Shown here in pieces: positions 8,604 through 18,682 of a stretch of 64,000 nt of DNA (position 1 is its first letter; each line of letters opens with the position of its first letter). The DNA is from CAVZLD01 sp963776055 (GTDB taxonomy: Bacteria > Planctomycetota > Planctomycetia > Pirellulales > Pirellulaceae), in assembly GCA_963776055.1 (NCBI GenBank), contig CAVZLD010000002.1, forward strand, positions 186,001 through 250,000, written 5' to 3'. The notes below the pieces were generated by a model. That model did not search any database, had not been told where the DNA came from, and was given only the letters and a program-made list of their open reading frames with translations. A program made the translations under genes and the position numbers.

Positions 8604-10835
8604 TCACTCGCCTAAGAGCCAATTGACCGCCGCCCCATCGACATCTTCCGATTCGAGTGGATGGATCGTCAGGTGTTGAGGAAGACCGGCCGCTTCGAAG
8701 GCGGCCTGGGTGATCGCTAAGCCGACGGCATCTTCGTCCGCCACCCACAGGTGTTGGGGAACGGCCAACGCCAGCATCCCGGGAAGATCATGGTATTTGG
8801 CGCCGCCGGGCAGCAAATTCACATCTCGAATTCCCGCAACCCGGTCGAAACGGAACTCGCGCGTGCGAATCGCTGCGCGGTTGACCCGCTCGCCCGCCTG
8901 ACTGGTCGCCGCCGCCGCCCACGGTCCGGCGTTGCCCAGTCCGATTAACCAGACTTCCGAGCATGCCAATTTCGGGTGCCGGGCGAACGCGATCATCGTC
9001 ATGACATCGTGCGTGCGCTGGGCGAAGAGGCTGTTGTTGTAGCCGAGTGTGTAGGCGGCCGCTTCGCGCGGATTTTCGACGCGGCGTGTCTGCTGGAGTG
9101 CTCCGCCGCCGGCCAGGAACTCGCCCTGCCCGATCAGATCCGCGGCGACCACCGCAACGCCCGCCTCGAGCAACCGCTGCACTTCGCGCCGCGGCCGGTC
9201 TCCGTCAAAGAGCCCCGCCTTACCGTGCTCGTCCACCCAGATCGCAGCTTTGCCCTGCTTCCACCCGTCCGGCAACAGCCCCACAACGGGCAGCTCTTCC
9301 TGAACACCGGCCGAAGGTCGATGCCGCACACAGCCGACGATCTGTCGATGAGAATCTTGCGTGGTTGTCGAGACTTCTTCGAAGTCGAGCTTTTCCACGG
9401 CCGGAACGCCGCGCCCGATCACCGCGTGAACGGCCGGTGCGACGATGTCACGAAACCGCTGCCAGGATGCCGCATCAACCGGCTGAACGGCCGCTAATTG
9501 CGCCGTCGCATCCTCCGCCCACCATCGCAGCAGACTCCGTTCAAAATCGGGACCGCCCGAAGGACGCGGGTGCTCGTCATCCCACACGGTCAGTTCCTGC
9601 TGGCCCTGCCAGGGATAATCCTCTTCCACGATCGGTTCACGCAGTCCAAGGTGAAACTGCTGGTTCAACCAAGAGTACATGACGGCCCGAGAGACGTAGT
9701 TGTAATTGTGTTCGAAGTGCAGAAACGGATGATGAGCGATCTGGCCCGGGGCCTTCAACATTTCGTAATGCTGTGCCAACTCGGGAAACCCCTTGCTCGC
9801 CATTTCATGGGTCCAGTCATCGGCCGAGATCAGGCACAGGGGGCGGGGGGCAAACAAGGCGGCAAACGCGACATTTCCTTCGTGGATTCGAAGCAGCGAG
9901 GCGTTTTCGCAGGTGCAGCCACCTTGCATCGCCGTGGACACCATCACGGCGGGGATTGCCACCGCCGGCCGCGGATCGAGCGCACACAGCACGAACGTCT
10001 GCGTGCCGCCACCGCTGGCTCCTGTCACGGCAATCCGCTGGGAATCCACGTCGGGCAGACTTTCCAACCAGTCAAGGGCCCGAATGGAGTTGTACGTCTG
10101 CAGTCCCATCACACTTTGCAGGTGAGATTCCGCCTGGGGGCTGAACAATCCCCAGCGATCGGGAGAGATCATCTCCGGCCGTTGCTTCGCGAAGCGATGC
10201 GCCAATTCGTAGGAAATCTGCACACTGTCGCAATAGCCAATCATGTCGTAGTTGAAAACGACACACCCCATGCGAGCCAACTGCACGCACCGCGCCTGGA
10301 TGCTGTTTCGCCCGCCGTCTTCAAAACGTTCCGCTCCAGCAACAATCAGTCGGCGCAATTCGTCAGGATTTCGAGCTCCAAAGCGTCCGTTAGTAAAATG
10401 GCCGTACGGACAGAGCACGCCGGGACAACGGCCGGTGGACCGGGCAGGACGATACAAGTTCCCCGTGACAAAGAACCCCGGAAAACTCTCGAAGTACACC
10501 TTCTCGATCGTGTACCCGTCCATCTCCCGCTTACCGTGGACTACGGCTCGAGCCGGCGTCTTGGTCGGCATCGGCCAGAGGCCCAAGGCGACCCGCATCG
10601 CCGTCCGCAACGAAACCGCGCGTTCCTGCCACGCTTCCGCCGTGGGGCTGGGCTGGAACGGAAAGTAGCCGTCCAGGTCTTGCAACGGCTCGAGGCGACT
10701 GTCGTGGGGCAGCTGGCCGGCCGGCAGCGCTCGCGGCACATCGGCCTTTGCACCGGTGCTCAGAATCAGCAGCCAGCAACAGGCAAACGCACTCCATCGT
10801 CCGTACTTTGTATCGAGCGAAGTGTTCGTATTCAT
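8604..10835 (-). CDS. Exported alpha/beta hydrolase, acetyl xylan esterase-like
   Basis: A 743-residue protein with an N-terminal signal peptide (hydrophobic AFACCWLLILSTGA, cleavage probably near AKA-DV). The N-terminal half is an alpha/beta hydrolase: strand VVFNYDMIGY, nucleophile elbow GASGGGTQTF (Ser in GASGG), and a His-rich loop HHPFLHFEHNYN that may carry the catalytic His. A second, more divergent hydrolase-like half follows (LPVVGLLPDGW, VVAADLIGQGEF, VWLIGLGNAGPW). It resembles esterases annotated as acetyl xylan esterase or S9-like in planctomycetes; it lacks the CE15 motif. The start overlaps the stop of the DUF1080 gene (ATGA), so the two are co-translated and probably act on the same polysaccharide. 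Exact substrate unknown. Confidence 0.8.
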   Translation of the reverse strand: MNTNTSLDTKYGRWSAFACCWLLILSTGAKADVPRALPAGQLPHDSRLEPLQDLDGYFPFQPSPTAEAWQERAVSLRTAMRVALGLWPMPTKTPARAVVHGKREMDGYTIEKVYFESFPGFFVTGNLYRPARSTGRCPGVLCPYGHFTNGRFGARNPDELRRLIVAGAERFEDGGRNSIQARCVQLARMGCVVFNYDMIGYCDSVQISYELAHRFAKQRPEMISPDRWGLFSPQAESHLQSVMGLQTYNSIRALDWLESLPDVDSQRIAVTGASGGGTQTFVLCALDPRPAVAIPAVMVSTAMQGGCTCENASLLRIHEGNVAFAALFAPRPLCLISADDWTHEMASKGFPELAQHYEMLKAPGQIAHHPFLHFEHNYNYVSRAVMYSWLNQQFHLGLREPIVEEDYPWQGQQELTVWDDEHPRPSGGPDFERSLLRWWAEDATAQLAAVQPVDAASWQRFRDIVAPAVHAVIGRGVPAVEKLDFEEVSTTTQDSHRQIVGCVRHRPSAGVQEELPVVGLLPDGWKQGKAAIWVDEHGKAGLFDGDRPRREVQRLLEAGVAVVAADLIGQGEFLAGGGALQQTRRVENPREAAAYTLGYNNSLFAQRTHDVMTMIAFARHPKLACSEVWLIGLGNAGPWAAAATSQAGERVNRAAIRTREFRFDRVAGIRDVNLLPGGAKYHDLPGMLALAVPQHLWVADEDAVGLAITQAAFEAAGLPQHLTIHPLESEDVDGAAVNWLLGE

Positions 10836-11818
10836 TTCGGAATGACCCAGATGTTACGGAAGGCAACCGGATTGCCATGATCCTGCAGAAAGAGCCCTGC
10901 CGGCTCGGGACCTTCCTCGTATCGGCCGGGCGTCCCATGCGGTAATTCCAGGTCTCGATGAATCACAACACCGTTGTGACGAATCGTCACCCGCGCATTT
11001 TTCGTTTTTTGGCCGCTATCGTCGTACCGAGCCGCCTGGAAATCGATGTCGTAGGTCTGCCAAGCCAACGGGGGAAAGCACATATGCACCAACGGCTCGG
11101 CGACCGAATAGATCCCGCCACACTCGTTGTCGCGACCTTCCAATCCGAACGAATCCAGCACTTGTACTTCGTACCGGCTTTGCACGTAGACTCCACTGTT
11201 GCCACGTCCCTGTCCCCCGGCCTTGGGCATGAAGGGCGTGCGAAACTCGATATGCAGCGAATGATCCTGGAACTTTTCTTTGGTGTCGGTTCCCGTGGCG
11301 CCGAGCAGCTTCTCTTCGATGATCTTGCCGTTGTTCCATGCGTCGACCGACGTACCGTCGAACAGCACCAGCGCTCCGGCCGGGGGTTTCGCGCCCAAGG
11401 TGCGACTTTTGCGTTCGATCTTTTTCAATTCCCCCATCAACTCGCCGTCATACGATTGGACCGCCAATTTGCCGTCCTTAATCTTCAAGACAAATTCATC
11501 CGCCTCAAACACTGCCGTGTCACCGACCATCTGTCCATCGACTTCGTTGCGCTCGTCGCCGCGCTGCCATCCGTCGCCGGGCAAGCCCCCCAGAGAACCA
11601 ACCACGTGGAACTTCCCGTCGCCCAGCGCAATTACCTGGGCTCCCCAGCGATTCCCATCGGCTTCGACAAAGCCCACGTACTCGCCCTGCACGGCGAAGT
11701 CGGTGCCGGCCTGCTTCGGATCGGTAAACACCGGTTGGTCGTCGGCGGCTGCCGCGATCCGAAGGGACATGAGACTTATCCAGGCAGTCAACAGCAGGAA
11801 GGATTTTGTGCGCATCAT
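10832..11818 (-). CDS. Exported DUF1080 (3-keto-disaccharide hydrolase domain) protein
   Basis: A 328-residue secreted protein. A signal peptide starts at ATG 11818 (MMRTKSFLLLTAWISLMS, cleavage near AAA). An N-terminal beta-rich region is followed by the DUF1080 domain: GALVLFDGTSVDAWNN, LHIEFRTPF, QGRGNSGVYVQSRYEVQVLDS and the closing EPAGLFLQDHG...FRNIWV. The fold is concanavalin-like, and members hydrolyse 3-keto-glycosides. DUF1080 proteins are expanded in planctomycetes. The frame is open upstream to 11911 but a signal peptide at 11818 settles the start. Overlaps the downstream esterase by four bases, suggesting one carbohydrate-degrading operon. Confidence 0.9.
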   Translation of the reverse strand: MMRTKSFLLLTAWISLMSLRIAAAADDQPVFTDPKQAGTDFAVQGEYVGFVEADGNRWGAQVIALGDGKFHVVGSLGGLPGDGWQRGDERNEVDGQMVGDTAVFEADEFVLKIKDGKLAVQSYDGELMGELKKIERKSRTLGAKPPAGALVLFDGTSVDAWNNGKIIEEKLLGATGTDTKEKFQDHSLHIEFRTPFMPKAGGQGRGNSGVYVQSRYEVQVLDSFGLEGRDNECGGIYSVAEPLVHMCFPPLAWQTYDIDFQAARYDDSGQKTKNARVTIRHNGVVIHRDLELPHGTPGRYEEGPEPAGLFLQDHGNPVAFRNIWVIPK

Positions 11819-12028
11819 CGGCTCCAGTCGTCGAGAGTACAGCAGTTTCGGGAGTGGATTGGCAAGTAGGGTCGGGGAAAGCGCTCGTCGAGCGGAAGGA
11901 CCGTCGCGCAAAAACGCGAGCGGTGGGGGACCGGCGAAAGTGCGTGCGACCGGGCCGGATGGCTCCAGGGCACGCCGACGGACGACCGCATCGGCGATGC
12001 CCTATTCTGACGGGCCGACGCGCCGGAC

Positions 12029-14111
12029 TCAAGAAGTAACCGGGTCGAGGTCCTCGAACCGCGGAAGCGACGGATCCGGCGGGTATTCTGCCTCCGATGG
12101 TCCGGGCAGAGAATCTTCCAGCATCGGTTCCGGCGCGTTGGGGGTTTCCGTGGCCGGCGGCAGCGGGACGATCTCGGCACCGTCACGCGGCAGGATCTGC
12201 TGCTGGTACGGCCCCCGACTGACCGGACAGGGCTCGGTGAGGCAATAATTCAGTAGGCGTGGCTTGAAGCGACGCGATTCCTTGGCGGCCGAACGATATG
12301 CCTCGGCGCTCCAGGCTCCCTCGGTCAAATTCACCCCCACGTAATCCAACAGGGTACCTTTTGCATAGTGAATGGCGACCACCGACAGGTTGTAATCGAC
12401 CAGGGATCGGTAGTATTCGCTGTCGGCCTCCGCAACGCGACTTTCTGCCTCCACAACAAACTGCAGCAAGCCTCCTTCTTCGCCGAGTTCATATTTCAGC
12501 TTCTCGGCGGCGAGGCGCTGCCGTGTCGCGACAGACCGATTGTAGTTAGCGCGTGTCTGATGATAGGCCCGCGCGAGTTCTCCCATGGCATTACTCAGCT
12601 CGTGCGAAATCTGTCGCTCCTGCTCTCGCAGCACGGCACGTTCGCGGGCGAGTGAGAGTTCAGCATGGCGCACGGCCACATGCCCAATCCGGTTGCCCAC
12701 CGGCGCCGTCAACTGCAATCCCAGGTTCCAGCCCTGCAGGTCACCCTGAAAGAGATCATTGAAGGCACTACCGTTGGCCCGCCAATTCTCGCCGAACAGT
12801 TCATCGCCAAATCCCCGCCAGCGATAAAGTCCCACGAGGTCCAACCGCATGAGCAGCTGATTCCGCGCCGCGAGCAGTTCCAACTCACGCTGCTTGATCG
12901 ACCAGTTCTGCCGCCGCAGTTCCACTCGGCGGAACATCGCTTCGTTGAGAGACTCGTTCCAGTCAAATACCAGCTCCGCTTTGGAAGGTTCATCCGCCGG
13001 ACGGATCAGGCGACCGTCGTTCAACGGAACCCCCATCAAGTAGCGTAGACGTCGTTCCGTATCGTACACCCCGGGACCGGTACGTGACGTGGAATTGACA
13101 GAGGCGGTCCCATTGAGGGCGTCGGCGACCTGCGCTTGAAACAGGTAGAACTGATCTCGCGAAAGGGTCTCCGCCACAATATCGCTGGCGCCAAATTCCA
13201 GTTCTGTGTTCGCGGTACGCCAAGTTTCCTGCGCTGAGTCCCGTGCGGCAATTCTGGCATCCAGATTGCGGTAGGCGAAATGCAGGAACCAGTATTCGCG
13301 TTGGACTTCCACGATGAAATCGCGAACCGCCTTTTCGAAGTCTGCCAAGGCGATGTCGGTTCTGAGTCGAGCCACTACGATTCCGTTGTAACTGCCTGGC
13401 AGCGCGTTGGGGCCCGCAATCCGATTGACCGCCAATCCGCCGCCTCGCAGCAGTGGATGGCGGAACTCTGCTTCGAATACCGTGTCATAGGCACTCGGAA
13501 ACAGGTTGATCGGGACACTGTTGCTCGTTCGCGCCGTTGTATTTCGCACAGCGAACTCGGTTCCGGTGGCCGCCACCTTTCCCAATTCGGCCTGAAAGAT
13601 CCCCTGATTCTGGTGCAAGGAGGTCGCCCCCCCACCGATGAACGGATTATTGAAAGCCAATTCGTCACGGTCAAAGAACAGACTTGTTGTGAACTGTGCA
13701 TCGAAGGCGCTCAGCGCCGCTTCTTCACCCGATCGGGGATCCACAATCTGCAGCGCCGGATCATAGACGGTGGTTTGCACCGCCGGCGAATTGACAACGG
13801 ACACGCCTAGGCTCCGCATCACCTCGCTGTTCGTCAGCGCGATGCGGATCACTTCCTCGAGCGTCAGCTCCCAATAATCCTCCGGATCGGGTTCCGCCAA
13901 CGTGTTCGGTGGCGCTGTCGCTGAGCACCGCAGAGGCGGGTTGCACACAAGCGTCGGGGTACTCGATCCGCGTTGCCCACGGCTGGTAATCTGGGCAGCT
14001 GCCGTCAAAAGTCACTTCCGGGTGCGAACGGCAACCCCAAAAACCAAGACTCAGAACGACAACCCAGGCACAGCGAACAAAACGAGCCAACGTGTGCGAC
14101 GTGGAATTCAT
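12029..14111 (-). CDS. TolC-like outer membrane efflux lipoprotein, frame broken
   Basis: Outer-membrane channel partner of efflux or type I export systems. The main part has the repeated long helices of the family (LTLEEVIRIALTNSEVMR; ELELLAARNQLLMRLDL; a second half rich in LARERAVLREQERQISHELSNAMGEL-type helices, here only described) and a Pro/Glu-rich C-terminal tail. Its true N-terminus lies in another frame: ATG 14111 starts a lipoprotein signal (WVVVLSLGFWGC, lipobox Cys). The two frames meet at about 13915-13945 and the total span is not a multiple of three. RBS AAGGTG lies upstream of 14111. No inner-membrane pump or adaptor gene is adjacent. Confidence 0.82.
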
Positions 14112-14645
14112 ACTCACACCTTGCAGAGTGCAAAACCGAAACGGCTGGACAGGATCGTTCTCGTTCATCGGACCCTAGCATGTGCGCTGACCAATACATT
14201 CCCTCCGTGGCGAATCTCCTCGCTAATGCAAAAAGTCTGCCTCGCACGGAAACTCACCGAAACCATCCAACTCATGCACACTCTTCCTGTTTTTCCAGAT
14301 CAGAAACGCGAGACACGTCGCGTCCGACCGCAGCAGAAACGCACCCGGGAGCAGATGTGCCGCGCCCGAACGCATCAGGAGCTGTGGGGGACCACCGGCC
14401 CGTTTCACGGCCTGTGACGGGCCGGTGGGCGCTCGCACGTTTCATCCGCCGCCGGGATCGGGAGATGGAGTGGGCGAGCGACATCCGGAAACCGGATGCC
14501 AGCGCCGACTGAACGACGAAATATTTCTGCGCGTGCTCGGCAACGGTCACGACCGTCCGGACTTACGACGTTCTGCTGCCCGCCCATGCACGACTCGGGA
14601 ACCCGGGCGATCGCAGCTTCCACGACGTGGAAAGTCCGGCAGGCT
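14112..14645. other. 534-bp intergenic region with a strong hairpin
   Basis: I see no convincing gene. It contains an inverted repeat, CCACCGGCCCGT at 14392-14403 against ACGGGCCGGTGG at 14417-14428 (12-bp perfect stem, 13-base loop), without a T-tract. It could end transcription from the minus-strand gene at 14646-15220. Confidence 0.5.
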
Positions 14646-15220
14646 TTAGGGCAAGCAGAAAACCATGAGCATTGCCGTGCCAGCGGTCAGTAACGCCCCA
14701 TCCAGATCGCAAAGAGGCAGCGTTTCTTTGACGCAAGGGCGCAGCTTCCGGCGCAATATTTGCCCAGATTCGTCACGCAATCGTGGGTGTGATCGACTCC
14801 GATTTTGTACGGAATCGCCGGCAAGGTGATGAAGAAGCGAGCTCCCGACAGGACCGGCTGCAGATGCGGACAGAGCGACTGCCCGTACCGCTCCAAGGGA
14901 GCGTCATCAAAATACAGCGGTTGGTGAAAGAAGTTCGATGGCTGCCAATGAAAGTCGGTCAGGGAAGAAAACTTGGCAGCGGATCGCTGCGGGCTCCCGA
15001 ACAGGTTCTTGGAGCAATCGGTTGGGATCTTGGATGGATCCAGCTTCAACCCGACGGTAACCTTCGAGATCCGATCGAATTGCAGATCAACGTCACAGGG
15101 CCCGTTATTCGGTAGCACGAGGTCCTCTTCGGCGGAAGAGGCAACGACAGCGGGGCTGACCATCAGGGTCAGTACGATCAGCCAGCTCGGACGGCACATT
15201 TGTTGTCTGGAAAGAGCCAT
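14646..15220 (-). CDS. Small exported protein of unknown function, frame broken
   Basis: ATG 15220 follows an AGGAGG ribosome site. Signal peptide WLIVLTLMVSPAVVASSA, then a Cys-containing domain with the block FHQPLYFDDAPLERYGQ and LSGARFFITLPAIPYKIG. From memory similar exported proteins occur in planctomycetes; I know no function. The uninterrupted frame runs to 14687 with an odd tail, but the alternative frame from about 14755 continues as KETLPLCDLDGALLTAG and ends in a hydrophobic helix before TAA at 14646, which reads as the natural C-terminus. One base indel near 14745-14760 explains this. Confidence 0.6.
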
Positions 15221-15254
15221 GTTGCCAGTCCTCCTGTGACCAGCCGACGATTCG

Positions 15255-15863
15255 TCACTTGACGCGACACTCGGTACGGGGCTGCAAGCCCATCGACTGG
15301 CAGAAGCGGATCGGGCGATCGGTGAAGACCATTGTCGTTCCGTTTTTCCCAGCAAGGCTTGCCCGGGGCATCCGAGGGACGCCGTGTCCCCTCAGTTCCA
15401 GAACTGTCATCGTCCACCGCACCTTCCTTTCTCCGGGGATGAGCGACAACATCGGCACCGCCCCCGTGACTCGGCAAGTCAACGCATTTTGCCGATTCTC
15501 ACAGCGCACACAACGATGGCACCCAAAACGCGCGGTTGGCGGGCAGTCGCAGGCCGTCAATCGGTCGCAGACGGCAGAACGGTCCGCAGTCGTGCGCAGT
15601 TCTGGGGCCGTCAGACCGCGCAGCAGGAATCTTTTGCGCGATTGCGTTTCACCGGTCAGCAGTTCCACTTGCGAGCGGTTGAGCCCCAGTTTGCGCGCGA
15701 GCAGATGGCAGAGCGCCCGATTGGCCTTCCCTTTTTCGGCAATCTGCGTGACGGAAACTTTCAACGCCGCGGCATGCTCTCCTCGGATTTCACTGCGGCG
15801 GGCCCCCGGCTGAGCCTGCACCGCCAGCACGACTCCCTCCGGGTGCGGTTGTACTTCGATCAA
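15255..15863 (-). CDS. yggU: YggU/DUF167 family protein with suspect C-terminal tail
   Basis: The first ~95 residues are a DUF167 domain (AVQAQPGARRSEI, IAEKGKANRAL, LLTGETQSRKRFLLRGL), a small fold of unknown biochemical role usually about 100 residues long. The following ~105 residues are Cys-rich and unlike the family. A one-base shift at about 15575-15600 would stop the protein after L-P-S-A-T-D, at normal length, so the tail is probably an artefact. The start is a TTG overlapping the stop of yggS (TTGA), so the two are translationally coupled; yggS and yggU also sit close together in E. coli. Confidence 0.8.
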   Translation of the reverse strand: MIEVQPHPEGVVLAVQAQPGARRSEIRGEHAAALKVSVTQIAEKGKANRALCHLLARKLGLNRSQVELLTGETQSRKRFLLRGLTAPELRTTADRSAVCDRLTACDCPPTARFGCHRCVRCENRQNALTCRVTGAVPMLSLIPGERKVRWTMTVLELRGHGVPRMPRASLAGKNGTTMVFTDRPIRFCQSMGLQPRTECRVK

Positions 15864-16564
15864 TCCACCACTCCTTGGAACAGAGCAGAGCCAACGCGAA
15901 CGATCGTGGCCCCTTCCTCGATCGCCACGGCAAAATCCGCGCTCATCCCCATCGACAACTCGTTTAATGGCGGACCGTCCGGAAGTTCGTGACGGATCTG
16001 ATCCCGCAACTCACGCAGTCGTGCGAAATCGGTGCGTGCTCGTGCAAGCCCGCCGGTGCGGCTGGCCATGCACATCAGCCCTTCGACCGCCACCAGGGGA
16101 CACTGATCGGCCCACCGCACAAGATCAAGTACGTCGGCGGGAGCGAAGCCATGTTTCGCCGTTTCGCCCGAGACATTGACTTCGATCAAGACCGGCAATC
16201 GATGCGCCGCGGTGACACTCCACGACTGGATGGACTCCAGCAGTCGTCGGCTGTCGAGGGAGTGCAGCAGCGTGGTGAGAGGCAGCGTACGCGGAAGCTT
16301 GTTCCGCTGCAGGTGTCCCACCAAGTGCCAGCGGATCGCCAAATCGGACAGCGCCGCTGCCTTTTGCCAGAGTTCTTGCGGCCGGCTTTCTCCCAGGTCG
16401 TGACAACCGGCCTGATAGAGCTTGCGCGCGATCGCCGCGTTGACATACTTGGTCACCGCGACCAGGCGCACATCGGAGGCGGAACGACCACTTCGATCCG
16501 CGGCGTCGGCAATCTGCTGCCGCACATCACCCAAGTTTTGCTCGATCCGGGAGAGCCCGTTCAT
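15860..16564 (-). CDS. yggS: YggS family PLP homeostasis protein
   Basis: PLP-binding protein (PLPBP/YggS) with a single alanine-racemase-like barrel, involved in keeping PLP levels balanced; cytosolic, no known catalysis. Motifs: VRLVAVTKYV (PLP-Lys in VTK), GESRPQELWQK, WHLVGHLQRNK, VLIEVNVSGE, LSMGMSADFAVAIEEGAT and the closing VRVGSALFQG. 234 residues, complete. ATG 16564 is preferred over the TTG three bases upstream. Coupled to yggU. Confidence 0.93.
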   Translation of the reverse strand: MNGLSRIEQNLGDVRQQIADAADRSGRSASDVRLVAVTKYVNAAIARKLYQAGCHDLGESRPQELWQKAAALSDLAIRWHLVGHLQRNKLPRTLPLTTLLHSLDSRRLLESIQSWSVTAAHRLPVLIEVNVSGETAKHGFAPADVLDLVRWADQCPLVAVEGLMCMASRTGGLARARTDFARLRELRDQIRHELPDGPPLNELSMGMSADFAVAIEEGATIVRVGSALFQGVVD

Positions 16565-16621
16565 CAATTTGGTAGCTCAACGGTCGTCGCGGCTGGCTCA
16601 CCCTCTGTCCGGCCGTCAACT

Positions 16622-18434
16622 TCAGGAGGTCTGGACTTCCACCAGGTACTCTGGTTCACCGGCCGGCTGGAATCGAGCAGCGAGAAACTCACTGGTGACG
16701 TGCAGGCCGAGGAACGTCCGGGCCTGCGGATCCGCCAAGGACCGGTACACAATCCACTGCTCGGTTCCCACCTGGATCCGATAAGCGACGGCTTGCTCCG
16801 GTGGAACGATTTCGCGTTGACAAGCAACAGTCAATTGACGCCAGGTGCGCGGCGCTCGTTTCCGGTTAGGTTCCAGATCGATCCACAGCGGAGCGTACAG
16901 TGCCCGTCCGGTCACGGATTGGCTCAACCGGCCCTCTGCCAAACGGCCGCGACTGTGTGGCGAGCGCCATTCCGACAAGGCCAAAGGCATCACGCAACCG
17001 CTCTCTCCTCGACACCGCAAGTGGGTTTCGACCGTTTCCTCTTCCGTCTTCTGACGGACTCCTGCGACCCAGGGCAGCGTGCGCTGGTAATCCAGTTCGG
17101 CGGGACCGGGCCCGAAAACTGCATCGGCGGTCAGCAGGAAACGATCTTCGCGAGCCAGTAGCCACTGCCGCTGCAGGCGCCATCCGTGGTTGAGCTCCAA
17201 CTCCAATTCGATGTAATCCACGTCGTCATCGGAAGACCAACAGAGCTCTTGCCATTCGGCATCCGACCGGAGCAACTCGCCGTCGGCACGAATCTCCGGC
17301 ATGTCCGGGCCAGACCAGAAGCGTCGCTTACCAACCCCCAACTCCGAATGAAACTGATCCTTGGGAAACCGAACCGCCAGATACGCCGCGGTGGGTGACC
17401 ACGCTGTTCGCAGGAGGGCCATTTCCCCCCATTCGGAGTGTTCGCCGGGCTGCGGCAGAGCGTAGACGCTGTGGCTCGCTTTCTTTCGACCGAAGCTGCA
17501 TTTCCACAGTTCACGGTCCACGCGATCCCCAACCAACCGCAGCGTAGCGGCGAGCAGATCGTCGACCGTTTCTCTGGTTTCTTTTGGATCTTCCCATGCC
17601 AGGTGTCCGTCGCCGCGGCGCCAGCGGAGCGTCTGTCGGACAAGCCACTCGAATTGCAGCCGAGCCGGTCGGGAGATCCGCCCCGGTGAGACATGCGGAT
17701 CGAGAGCCAGACAACGGGTCCAGCAGGCGAGTAGCGCGCGCCAGCACGTCGCGTACCGTCCGTGCGGCACACCTTCGCCGTCGAGGAGTTCGACAAGGCC
17801 TTGGGAGAGCACTTTGCGGGCGGGTTCCGGCAGTTGTTGACAGGTGGGACTTTTGGGAAACAAGTAGGCCAAGGTCAACGGCAATTCACCCGCCAGCAGT
17901 TGATCGACGACCAGCGCCTCCGGCGCGTCCGCAAGTCGCTTGGAAGGATCCAGATTCTGCTCCACCGTATTCAGCAAACGCTCGGCCAGGCCATTCCAGA
18001 CGTCCGCGGGCAATTGAGCGGCCAGACGGGGCAGCGCGTGCGACCACGCCAGACACTCGGTGGCAACGTTGATCCCGATGGGCGACTGGGACGAAGCGGC
18101 CAGCCATTCCTTCGTCCACTTGGTCCACTTGGATGACACACCCGACTTTTCGGAGCGTTTCCGCTTCCGCAGCAAGGAGGCAAGCGGCTTTCCCCCGGGA
18201 CAACCTCCCCAAGTCAACGGGTGCCGCTCCGTCTTGCCCAATAAGCGGCTCAAGGCTCAGCGGTTTCTGGCGCGTGGCGAGTTGCTCGGACCACTTCTGA
18301 CGCTGTCGCGCGGAAAACGGTTGCAGCTCTTCCAGGAAATGCTCCGCCAACGGCCGCTCGGGAAAGTCCATCGAAGAGGATTTCCCATTGGAACGGGGCG
18401 ACGGTGTCGAGGGGGACTTCGTGGTCGACGGCAT
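16622..18434 (-). CDS. Large protein of unknown function, frame broken
   Basis: Not recognised. The start ATG 18434 lies in a different frame (Ser/Pro-rich N-terminus, then LAEHFLEELQPFSARQRQKW) from the bulk of the protein, and they meet at about 18110-18165. The product would be about 604 residues. No signal peptide or membrane helix. The middle is helical with many Trp and Leu (CWRALLACWTRCLAL). The C-terminal third looks beta-rich: VDYIELELELNHGWRLQRQW, then DRFLLTADAVFGPGPAELDY. This weakly recalls the beta-sandwich of heparinase II/III-like proteins, but I see no catalytic motif. Lies upstream of yggS on the same strand with a short gap. Confidence 0.6.
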
Positions 18435-18682
18435 GGAAAGACGGCCTCCTGATCGATGTAACTCCTGATGCACCAGCGTCGATTGACCTCGCTCAGAACG
18501 CGTGGTCAATAAGACAGGTGCCGTCCGAGCATGACCGACCTCGGACCGAGGCCGACTGCTCCGGAAGCTACTGTAAGCACCAAGGGATGGGACAGCAACG
18601 CCCGATGGTCGAATCGAGCACGATTCCCAGGGATTGCAGGCTTTGGTACCTTAACAGAAAGGAAGTGTCAGGAGGATCGAAC

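Noticed and set aside
8604..10835. CE15 glucuronoyl esterase
   Set aside because: Nucleophile elbow is GASGGG, not the GCSRNG motif of CE15.
15255..15570. Genuine novel Cys-rich domain fused to YggU
   Set aside because: A one-base shift gives a stop at normal YggU length, and the tail looks like out-of-frame translation; sequence error is the simpler explanation.
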